In this document: positions 32,124 through 40,563 of the stretch, piece after piece
Layout of the letters: each line of letters opens with the position of its first letter
How positions within the stretch are numbered: position 1 is the first letter of the stretch
Source: an uncultured Muribaculaceae bacterium
Lineage (GTDB): Bacteria > Bacteroidota > Bacteroidia > Bacteroidales > Muribaculaceae
Length of the DNA: 64,000 bases
Assembly: GCA_958436175.1 (NCBI GenBank)
Contig: CAUBJF010000001.1
Location: 124,001 to 188,000, forward strand
Reading direction: 5' to 3'
Notes under the pieces: model-generated
Database searches by the model: none
Told to the model about the DNA's origin: nothing
The model's input: only the letters and a program-made list of their open reading frames with translations
Position numbers and translations under genes: made by a program

Positions 32124-35100
32124 TTATTTAGATTCAGGATTTTGGTACAGCACCTTCATCTTCGGAAGGTACTCGGCGTTATTACCGCATCGGAATGCTC
32201 CGTCAAAGCCACCCTTATCGTCTTCTCCAACGATGATTGTCAGCTTGTTCCAGCCTTGTTTTAGGGGAAGTTCATAAAAGCGGGCATTGTCGTTATCCTG
32301 CTTGACTGGAATAATTGTTTCTCCAACCTTCAAGGCTGCTTTTTTGGCCTTTAGATCAAGTTCGAGTTTCGGGACATTAGGTTCTATAAGCAGATCGTCG
32401 AGAGGACGCGGGCTAAACACATAGAGAACAAGTTGCCAGCCATCTGGGGCCTTTTCAAGCTTCTTCTTTGCCGATACAGGGAAAGGTATATACCCGTCGC
32501 GAAGGAAGAAAACTTCATCGGCATCCATCTCCTGGGCCTTACATGTCACGCCGGCATTATGCAGAATAGTAGCGAGGGTCTTATACCCCTTGCCTGAATT
32601 TGCGAACTCAGCAAGGGTGCTGACATAGATATCACCGTTTCGGCCCGGATACTTCACAAAAACAGGCAGTGCAGCGGTACATTCGTTCTCACTGCGAAGT
32701 ACACCTGCAATTTTAGTCTCTTCCGGTCGCTTGTTCCATTTGCGCCAGTCGGTGCGACAGGCGTTCAGGAGAACTTCACCATTATCCACCATCGAACCCG
32801 AGAGAGAATATTTAGAGGCATCTGCCTGCTGTAGTTCACAGAAATAAAAGTCGCTGTTATTGAGACCTCTCGTCCATGAACGCTGTACGGGAAGATAGGA
32901 AGAGCGGTTCAGTTTCTCAACCATGAGACTATCGGGAAGAAGTGTTGCAAGACTTGCCGCGCTTTCGGGCGTAAGCCCCCAAAACCATATATCGGCTCCG
33001 CCTTTCATAGCCTTTGATATCTTTTCGATGTTATTGGAGTCAAGTGCAGTAGAAGCATCGACTATTACGAGGGTTGAAGCGTACGATCTGGGAAGTTTGG
33101 ACCATGCGATGCCCTGTTCGTCAAGAATAGACTTGACTCTGCCATACTCAGGCCCGACAAAGCATACGTTCTTGTATGCCTCAGCCGGTTCGGCTTCTGG
33201 TGCCTCATATATAGCTTTATCCACGACAGCCCATTCGCTATAAGAAGGTCCTGCCGGAGCGTTGGCTGCACGCAGAGCAGCAAAGAGCGGCCATTCTTCG
33301 TAAAGAGGCAAGTTCGGGTCATAGCCAGGGTTTAGGGTCGAGCTATAAGGTCCTACCCTCTCCGGCTGCACGCCGGGAACGCCTTCTTTGTATTCACCGA
33401 AGAATATACCGTCCTCTTCGAGAGAAGGAGCTGTGCTTAAATCCTGCTTGCCGAAAGGCAGCGGCTTCAATCCGTACCATACCATATTGAAGATAGTGCT
33501 GAAGCTTGCGCCCATATCGCGCTGGTCTTTTATGAGATTATAGCACTCATTTGCAAGACCTTCCATACGTCCTTCCTGCGATTCATATGCTCTTTCGCCG
33601 TTATAGACAGCAACTTGCTCCGGTGTGCCATAGTAAGCCATACTGTGTTCACCCATGCCCCATGGCTTACCTATCTCTTTCCAATGCTTCATCGAGTTCT
33701 TATCCCCGTAGTGACCTACCGTTACAGGTAAAATGCCGTCCCCGTCGTCCTCTCCGTCTGAAGATATCCATGGTCTTGTCGGATCGAGTTCCCGCACAAT
33801 GTCACGCCATTCTTTCCATGCTTTTTCCTGAAGAGGCATCAGGTCGGGACGATTATAGACATAGAGTATCACAGGTTTGTTCTCGTTACTGACCGACCAG
33901 CCGAAAACAGAAGCATGGTTACGGTCTCGCTTTACGAAACGTGAAAGATGGTCCTTCGAATTATTCCAAAACAGTTCTGAATCGAGCTTGGGACCGCCGT
34001 CGCTTGCCCAGTTTGCTGTCTCGTCGAGTACGCAGATACCCATTTCATCGGCCATGTCGAGATAGAACCGCGGATAGACCTGGGCATGAGGGCGAACGGC
34101 ATTTCCGTTCATATCCTTGATAGCCTTGAACCAGGCCCAGGCATATCGGCGTGTCATCTGGGGTATACCCTGGAAGTGCCATGAATCGCTACGCAGGGCA
34201 TACGGTTTCCCGTTAAGACACTGCTTGTCGCCGACAAGAGTCCACTGCCGCCATCCGAAACGCTCATATTTCTTATCGAGAGTCTCTTTCTTATCTTTAA
34301 CACTCAGAACCAGGCCGTACAGATTCGGCGTCTCAGGGGTCCATAGAGCCAGCCGGTCATCGACTCTGGATGTCAGGGTCAGCTTAACGGACGAGTTACC
34401 GGGGACACGCACATTCTCAGGGGAGAGAGTCATCATTGTTTCTCCCAACACGGAAGACGGCACGGGGGCACTGTTGACATCCATACCAGCAGTATTGATC
34501 CATCTCCTGATAGCACCGTCGACAGTCACTTTGACCGGTTTGTCGCTGTTATTGGCCAACTCTACATCTACTTCAAGCAAATCCTTATCAACCAAAGGTT
34601 TTACAAAGACATCGCTGACTGCAACTTTCGGTTCGGCAAGAAGATATACATCCTGCCATATGCCATTGATATGATAGCCCCACATCGAACCGGCTGGAAC
34701 GATTCTTCGCCCTATAGTCGAATTATCTTCAAAGAGCTTCTGGCTACGCACTCCAACAAGAATTTCTGCTTCTTTTCCGGGAGTGACACAATCGGTGATA
34801 TCGAAAGAGAAGGGTAGGAATAAATCGAAGTTCTCCCCTACTTTCTTGCCATTGACATAGACCGTGGCATCTCCGGCTACAGCTTCAAAATAAAGCTTTA
34901 TGGTCTCTCCGTTCCAGTCTGCCGGGACTACGACATCCTTCTTCATCCAAGCCATCAGCACATTGTCCCACGACTTCGGATACGAGGGATAGTTGCGATG
35001 GTCCGGACCTTCTAAATCACGGTTGGAGAAGTCGTTGATGTTCCAGGGTGAAGGAATCTTGATTTTCGTGGAGCTCCATCCGTCGGCTGTCGGCATAGGC

Positions 35101-35327
35101 AGCTCCGGAGCCTTCCCGGCTCCCTGCCGGTAGTCAGGAGGGGTAGCCACAGGCTGGAACGACCAATAACCGTTGAGGCATATCTCGTCTCGATACGGAC
35201 GTTCGCTCTCATCCACAATCCCACGCGACGGAGCAAAAGTATAGGGATAGACCGTCTTTGCATCGAGGCCGGGAGTCAAGCCCAAGACGATGACAGCTAT
35301 CACAGACCTTATTATTGATTTTTTCAT
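32124..35327 (-). CDS. GH2-family glycosidase (1067 aa) with GATase-like C-terminal domain
   Basis: A secreted enzyme with a GH2 layout: signal peptide, sugar-binding jelly roll (ENDLD-type region with WSSTKIKIPSPWN and VVAGDATVYVNGKKVG-like strands), Ig-like domain, and a TIM barrel with SVFGWSVSNENKPV (acid/base Glu near residue 482) and WGMGEHSMAYYGT (probable nucleophile Glu near residue 559). From about residue 715 to 805 a Rossmann-like stretch (VCFVGPEYGRVKSILDEQGI, GGADIWFWGL) resembles a class I glutamine-amidotransferase-like fold, as in some beta-galactosidases. It is longer than classic GH2. Substrate could be a beta-galactoside, glucuronide or alpha-L-arabinopyranoside. Confidence 0.78.
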   Translation of the reverse strand: MKKSIIRSVIAVIVLGLTPGLDAKTVYPYTFAPSRGIVDESERPYRDEICLNGYWSFQPVATPPDYRQGAGKAPELPMPTADGWSSTKIKIPSPWNINDFSNRDLEGPDHRNYPSYPKSWDNVLMAWMKKDVVVPADWNGETIKLYFEAVAGDATVYVNGKKVGENFDLFLPFSFDITDCVTPGKEAEILVGVRSQKLFEDNSTIGRRIVPAGSMWGYHINGIWQDVYLLAEPKVAVSDVFVKPLVDKDLLEVDVELANNSDKPVKVTVDGAIRRWINTAGMDVNSAPVPSSVLGETMMTLSPENVRVPGNSSVKLTLTSRVDDRLALWTPETPNLYGLVLSVKDKKETLDKKYERFGWRQWTLVGDKQCLNGKPYALRSDSWHFQGIPQMTRRYAWAWFKAIKDMNGNAVRPHAQVYPRFYLDMADEMGICVLDETANWASDGGPKLDSELFWNNSKDHLSRFVKRDRNHASVFGWSVSNENKPVILYVYNRPDLMPLQEKAWKEWRDIVRELDPTRPWISSDGEDDGDGILPVTVGHYGDKNSMKHWKEIGKPWGMGEHSMAYYGTPEQVAVYNGERAYESQEGRMEGLANECYNLIKDQRDMGASFSTIFNMVWYGLKPLPFGKQDLSTAPSLEEDGIFFGEYKEGVPGVQPERVGPYSSTLNPGYDPNLPLYEEWPLFAALRAANAPAGPSYSEWAVVDKAIYEAPEAEPAEAYKNVCFVGPEYGRVKSILDEQGIAWSKLPRSYASTLVIVDASTALDSNNIEKISKAMKGGADIWFWGLTPESAASLATLLPDSLMVEKLNRSSYLPVQRSWTRGLNNSDFYFCELQQADASKYSLSGSMVDNGEVLLNACRTDWRKWNKRPEETKIAGVLRSENECTAALPVFVKYPGRNGDIYVSTLAEFANSGKGYKTLATILHNAGVTCKAQEMDADEVFFLRDGYIPFPVSAKKKLEKAPDGWQLVLYVFSPRPLDDLLIEPNVPKLELDLKAKKAALKVGETIIPVKQDNDNARFYELPLKQGWNKLTIIVGEDDKGGFDGAFRCGNNAEYLPKMKVLYQNPESK

Positions 35328-35390
35328 TATATGTGTATTATGACTGGTTTATTTTGTTTGTTATCAAAACGTAAGTTTTACCGCCCGTGA

Positions 35391-36845
35391 CTATTGATGT
35401 CTGTCCGTACGGAAGGGGAGCAACGGCAGCCCAAAACTACTGTAAACACTCATCTCAGGATAGTTATGGAAAGCATATCTCACATTTCTCGGTTCCGGCA
35501 CATCCTTGCTTGATACCGCCAGACGACAGGATTCAGTCTCAATCTCAGCGAATGCCGGATGGAAGACGCCGTCTTCGCCTGCAATTTCGAATCCCTTGAG
35601 TGATGTCCACATCGGACAAAGACCACGCGGAGCATTCTCAACATTGATATATATCTTGCCGTCCTTGATTTCATGCGAAGTATATCGCGGGGATTTCGAA
35701 GCTATGCCTTTGATACCATATGTATTGGCCAGAGCGAGCCATGCAAGACGACGGCCGACGGTCTTCTTGTCGGTAGGATGGATGAACACCGGATTACCGA
35801 TATCGAGCGTCGATGCAATTGCACTGTTGGGTATCTTGTCGAGAGCATCGGACTGAGCCTCTCGCAAAAAAGCGGCCGACGTTTCATCCGCTCCTTCATA
35901 GTTGAAAGGAGCAATCTCAACATAATAGAATGGCATCGCGTCTCCGCCTCCAAAACTCTCTCGCAAAGCACGCACATACGCTGCCTGCAGGTCTGCATAG
36001 ACATCGGCGTTATCGCGGTTACTTTCACCTTGATACCACAGGAATCCGCGGATGCCGTATTTCGTAAGAGGATTCACTTTTGCATTCCAGATAACAGAGG
36101 GAGTTGATGTCTGATTGGTCACCGGATCATCATTGTGCAGGATAGAAAGGTCTGTAGCAGGGAATTCTTTTGCAAGAACCTCTTCCGGCATCCAGCACTC
36201 TATTCTCGAGCCGCCGAGTGTAGATACTATGATGCCGACCGGAACATCGAGAACATCTTGAATATATTCTGCAAAGAAATAGGCCGTAGCACTGGTTTCC
36301 GCTGCGTTTCCGGGGGTATTCTCGCACCATTGACCCTGCATGTCTTCCCGCGGTGTCTTGCTATACTGCCGTATCCACTCCCCGTCCTTACTGTCAGCAA
36401 GAAACATTCGCAGAGGAGTCGACTTTTTTGCCCGAGCAATCGTTTCATTACCACCGTCGAGTGGCTGACGGTCGAACGCACGCAGCGGCATCTCCATATT
36501 GCTCTGCCCTGTACACAACCACACTTCCCCGACCAGGACATTGTCGAGTGTCGTCTTATCTTTGCCATCGCTAAGGGCTATTGTAAACGGACCTCCTGCT
36601 TCTGGAGTATGCACTGTAACTGTCCAGGTGCTGTCGGTGTCAGCTTTTGCACTGACTGTTTCGGTATTCCATGACGGAGTGACAGATATCATGGATCCTG
36701 GAGCAGCCTTTCCCCAAAGCTTGACCTCCGACTTCTGCTGCAAAACCATGTTGTCTGCTATCACCGAAGGCAAACTGACCGCTGCATTGGCAGGGAGGAC
36801 TAATAATGATGCTATTGATATAATTATGGACTTCTTCATAATCAT
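35391..36845 (-). CDS. SASA-type carbohydrate acetylesterase
   Basis: A 484-aa secreted SGNH-fold esterase of the sialate O-acetylesterase (SASA) family. It begins with the Ig-like domain VIADNMVLQQKSEVKLWGKA after the signal peptide. Catalytic Ser is in LCTGQSNMEMPL (near residue 114), the oxyanion Gly in TLGGSRIECW, the Asn/Glu block in LWYQGESNRDN, and the Asp-His pair in FIHPTDKKTVG (near residue 360). Despite the name, relatives act on acetylated plant and host glycans. It sits between two GH2 genes in the large PUL, so it probably removes acetyl groups from the same glycan. Confidence 0.87.
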   Translation of the reverse strand: MIMKKSIIISIASLLVLPANAAVSLPSVIADNMVLQQKSEVKLWGKAAPGSMISVTPSWNTETVSAKADTDSTWTVTVHTPEAGGPFTIALSDGKDKTTLDNVLVGEVWLCTGQSNMEMPLRAFDRQPLDGGNETIARAKKSTPLRMFLADSKDGEWIRQYSKTPREDMQGQWCENTPGNAAETSATAYFFAEYIQDVLDVPVGIIVSTLGGSRIECWMPEEVLAKEFPATDLSILHNDDPVTNQTSTPSVIWNAKVNPLTKYGIRGFLWYQGESNRDNADVYADLQAAYVRALRESFGGGDAMPFYYVEIAPFNYEGADETSAAFLREAQSDALDKIPNSAIASTLDIGNPVFIHPTDKKTVGRRLAWLALANTYGIKGIASKSPRYTSHEIKDGKIYINVENAPRGLCPMWTSLKGFEIAGEDGVFHPAFAEIETESCRLAVSSKDVPEPRNVRYAFHNYPEMSVYSSFGLPLLPFRTDRHQ

Positions 36846-36855
36846 TTATTATAAA

Positions 36856-39800
36856 TCAGTTCTTGGTCTCGTTATTCTTCAACATATTTACTAAAAGGTG
36901 TCCGGCTATAGGGTCGGTAGCTGCTTTTTCCGTACACATCGTCGATATGAGGCTCTTACCATTGCCTGATGTTATCTCCATAAGTGTCAGGCCGCGCATC
37001 GACTCGATTTTAGCAATACGGTCCTCAGGTTTTCCTCCGTCGATATAGGCATGAATCTTCATATGGGACGCAAGCTCTCTGACATTCTTATCCCTGACAC
37101 TTTTCAAGGTAGTGTTGCATGCGAGCGGTATCTCCCTGCGCCCGTTGTTGAAGTAGCGTAGGTCGAGGACATCGAGACCGTCGAATACCGGGTCATCGTC
37201 ACGTTCCATCACGACGATATCTCCTTCAGTCGGCAATATATGTCCTTTGATATATTCAGGGAAGATTCTCATGGCAAGTTCGTCAGAATTCATGATTATA
37301 AGACGGCCGCCATTGTCGACAAAACCGCGCAGCTTCGACACATCCTCATCGGAAAGATAGGGAAGCTTCGACAGAATGGCGACAGAATTACCCTTCGTTC
37401 CCTTCAGCATTCCGTCGACAGTGGTATAGGGTTTATAGCTAATTCCTAATGTATCGAACACATATCTCATAGAATCTTCGGCAAGAAGCCCTATATCCGG
37501 AAGCTCGCCCCTTTCTGGAATGTTCCACGACCTTGGAGCGATGCAGACATCGTAAGAGTTCCCGGACACCAAAGAACCCTCATTTATCAGTTCGATATTC
37601 AGCTTTGCATACGTCTTATTAGCCACGGCATCTTCCGGGATAACTATATGAGGTTCAATGTATTCTCTGTCATAATATTCTACAGCCGGGAAGGCAGACT
37701 CACCCGACAAAAGTACCTCGCCATGATCCGTCAACGACCATCTAAGGACCGATGGAGAAAGATCGCGTCCTTTTTCATCATCGTTGACCACGTAGATCCG
37801 CGTGGCTATCGAGTCTCCCGCATAGAAATTACGCCCCCATAATTCGGCACTCACGAGTATGGGCTGAAGTGCCCTCTTCAAAGCGTAATAGGTAGGCCAT
37901 GGGGTGATTTTATTCTTGTCGTAGCACTGCCGGAACCACGTCATATATGCAAAATGCATTATCCCGGCAGCCTCCGGATTGCTACGCCTGAGGGCCTCGG
38001 CAAGTTCACCGGTGATGAACGACTGAACCTTCAGAAAATTGGCAGGATCGGCAAAGTCGTATGCTTCATATCCTACAAGGGTAAAGGGATTCTGGTGGAT
38101 AAGCTGGTATGACCGTGTCGGATGTCCTGTCTCCGCATTCGGGTAGCCTGTCGACATTTCCTGGCTTATCAATGGTCGACCTACGGTCTTAAACTGTTTC
38201 TGGAACTCACCATTGAAGAAACGGAATAAAGAGAAATCGTACCAGTTGTAGTAGCCATGGTTGTCGTCTATATCGCCGTCGTCGACTGTAGCAATGAATT
38301 CTTTGCCGAAACGGTTCTCACCGTTACGACGCATATAGTTCGAATCGAAGGAGACCGGACGTGTCGGATCGACTTCTCTCATTTCCTTTACGGCATCCGA
38401 GATAATGTGGAATTTCTGTTTGGCCCTATCGTCATCGGAATCAAGGTCATAGAACTTCATCTCATTGTTGACAGTCCAGAAAAACACAGACGGATGATTT
38501 CTGAACCGCTTCATAACCTGGAGCCATTCTGTCCGCCAAAGGTCCAGTGTCGCATCCGAAGGTATCGGTGTCGAATGAATCATCAGCCATGACCACGTCC
38601 CCTCGAAACTGACTGCTATGCCATTGCGGTCGGCAGCAGCGAGCCACAATTCATTCCACGGGGTAGTATGAGTTCGTGTCGAATTGACATTGCCTGCCTT
38701 CATCAGCCCCATGAACTTGTTCGCAAGTTCCGAGTTGTTCATTCCGAGCGTAAAGGGAATATGGTTGCCGCCGCGAAGCCAGAACTTACGGCCGTTAAGG
38801 TACAGGAATCCATCTTTTGCCTCGAAGGTCCGGAAACCTGAACTGATCTTCAGTCTGTCTATTTCTTTCCCGTCCTTATCCTTAATGCTGAATATGAAGT
38901 CATAGAGGTTCGGTGTCGACGGTTCCCAAAGTTTGGGAGAAAGACCTTCGACAGAGGCTTGAAAGACCTCCTTGCCTGTTTTCATGACCATATCCGACAA
39001 CAAGGTACCCGAATATAGCCTTTCACCGGTGCTCTTGTCCTTGATATCGACATCAAGGCTGATCTTTTGTTTTTTCGAGTCGGTTTTAGTCAGCTCTATT
39101 TCGAACCTGCTGCCTGTCATCGACGGTTGGATGAAGACATCGCTCAGATACAAAGGTTCTGTTATCACAAGCTTCACTGGCTGCCATATTCCGGCCGGAT
39201 TATCTCCGAAGAAGCCATGCGGGATATCGGTGATGATTTCTTTATTGGCCTGCCGGTCGTCCTTGTTGTCTTCGACATCTTTACGGACCGACGAATAATA
39301 ATTTTCCATCGCCTCGCTTCCCGACATTTCGCGGCCGTCGATTTCACGACTGACCCGCAAGGCGATAAGATTTCTGCCTGGTTTCACAAACTTACTGATA
39401 TCCACATCGAAAGAACCGAACATACCGACATGCGAGGCGGCCTTGTAGCCGTTGACATAGACATCAGCTTTTTTCGAAACGGCATCAAAAGAAAGCCTTA
39501 CATCCCTGCCTTTAATCTCCTTTGGAAGGTCGACCCATTGGCGATACCATGCACCCTTGGTTCGACTATAATCGAAAGTATAGTCCTCGCAACGCTTGGT
39601 TTCCATCTGGTAATATGTGTCGGACACTCCTTTATGTTGTTCTCCGGAAGGCGAAGGCATCGTTTCTCCGTGAAGCCATATCCTTATCGGTGTCCAGAAA
39701 TCCGGCACATTCATCACATGCCAGTCCGAATCATCAGCAGCCGGACCCGCAGCTACAGACTCGTCGTCGCACTGATATGTCGGCATAAAAAGCCAGTCAC

Positions 39801-40542
39801 CGTCAAGCGACATCTCGGTTCTCGGCCCGGCTAACGATGATAGCTGTTTGGAACGATACTCCGAGCGTTCGGCAACGCGCTTTTCAGTCTTTTCCTTTTC
39901 ATTGAGCCCGAAATGCAGCTCTTCATGCGCCACTCCAGACAGTTCATCTCCTCTCATCGGCACAATTTCAAGATCATCGTACTCTACAGGGATCCAGCCA
40001 CCTCCGAGAGCCACAGGGCCTGAAGGAGCCATCTCAGTACCGTTTTTATCTACTATATCGATATACGGCTTCTTCCCGTCGTTGAGAAAGATTCTGATTC
40101 GTTGTCCGCAGACTTCGACTTTCACCTTTACCCATTCACCCGGTTCAGGATGAAATCCAAGAGGACGGACACCCATAAATTCATCTGTGCCCATATAACC
40201 ACTCCGGAAAAGGTATATATCATCCTGAATGCCTCCTTTTATACCGAGCACATAGCGGTTAAAGCGGTCAAAGGTCCTGAAACCCGACCATATCTGCACA
40301 CTCTCGGCGTTTTTCGGAGCTCGAGCCCGGAAAGTCAAAGTATAGTTCTGCAAGGTGTCATTACCGAAGAGGGCGTAGGCGCCGCGGGTAGTCAGCACTC
40401 CCTCGGCTATCCTACAATCTCCTCGTCCAACCGTCGTCAGTCTCTCCGAAGAATTTGAGAAATCGTTCTCATAAGCCGACGCCGGGAGGCAAAGCAAAGC
40501 AATCAAAGCAGTTTTGAGAATCAAAGATTTAAACATTAACAC
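36856..40542 (-). CDS. GH2-family glycosidase (1228 aa) with extra N- and C-terminal domains
   Basis: A secreted multidomain enzyme. After the signal peptide, residues about 25-200 form a concanavalin-like/DUF1080-type sandwich (YTLTFRARAPKNAESVQIW, GPVALGGGWIPVEYDDLEI). A GH2 core follows: sugar-binding domain (about 240-430), Ig-like domain (about 450-570) and TIM barrel with SVFFWTVNNEMKF (acid/base Glu near residue 693) and RPLISQEMSTGYP (nucleophile Glu near residue 794). Residues about 1015-1140 resemble a ThuA/class I GATase-like domain (LRGFVDNGGRLIIMNSDEL). The sandwich plus GH2 plus GATase-like layout is uncommon. The start could be either of the close ATGs (MLM); the first is used. 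Confidence 0.78.
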   Translation of the reverse strand: MLMFKSLILKTALIALLCLPASAYENDFSNSSERLTTVGRGDCRIAEGVLTTRGAYALFGNDTLQNYTLTFRARAPKNAESVQIWSGFRTFDRFNRYVLGIKGGIQDDIYLFRSGYMGTDEFMGVRPLGFHPEPGEWVKVKVEVCGQRIRIFLNDGKKPYIDIVDKNGTEMAPSGPVALGGGWIPVEYDDLEIVPMRGDELSGVAHEELHFGLNEKEKTEKRVAERSEYRSKQLSSLAGPRTEMSLDGDWLFMPTYQCDDESVAAGPAADDSDWHVMNVPDFWTPIRIWLHGETMPSPSGEQHKGVSDTYYQMETKRCEDYTFDYSRTKGAWYRQWVDLPKEIKGRDVRLSFDAVSKKADVYVNGYKAASHVGMFGSFDVDISKFVKPGRNLIALRVSREIDGREMSGSEAMENYYSSVRKDVEDNKDDRQANKEIITDIPHGFFGDNPAGIWQPVKLVITEPLYLSDVFIQPSMTGSRFEIELTKTDSKKQKISLDVDIKDKSTGERLYSGTLLSDMVMKTGKEVFQASVEGLSPKLWEPSTPNLYDFIFSIKDKDGKEIDRLKISSGFRTFEAKDGFLYLNGRKFWLRGGNHIPFTLGMNNSELANKFMGLMKAGNVNSTRTHTTPWNELWLAAADRNGIAVSFEGTWSWLMIHSTPIPSDATLDLWRTEWLQVMKRFRNHPSVFFWTVNNEMKFYDLDSDDDRAKQKFHIISDAVKEMREVDPTRPVSFDSNYMRRNGENRFGKEFIATVDDGDIDDNHGYYNWYDFSLFRFFNGEFQKQFKTVGRPLISQEMSTGYPNAETGHPTRSYQLIHQNPFTLVGYEAYDFADPANFLKVQSFITGELAEALRRSNPEAAGIMHFAYMTWFRQCYDKNKITPWPTYYALKRALQPILVSAELWGRNFYAGDSIATRIYVVNDDEKGRDLSPSVLRWSLTDHGEVLLSGESAFPAVEYYDREYIEPHIVIPEDAVANKTYAKLNIELINEGSLVSGNSYDVCIAPRSWNIPERGELPDIGLLAEDSMRYVFDTLGISYKPYTTVDGMLKGTKGNSVAILSKLPYLSDEDVSKLRGFVDNGGRLIIMNSDELAMRIFPEYIKGHILPTEGDIVVMERDDDPVFDGLDVLDLRYFNNGRREIPLACNTTLKSVRDKNVRELASHMKIHAYIDGGKPEDRIAKIESMRGLTLMEITSGNGKSLISTMCTEKAATDPIAGHLLVNMLKNNETKN

Positions 40543-40563
40543 ATAGAATTTTGGTAATGGTTA

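Noticed and set aside
39067..39834. 255-codon open frame antisense to the 1228-aa GH2 gene
   Set aside because: Lies wholly within a confidently assigned GH2 gene and resembles no protein family.
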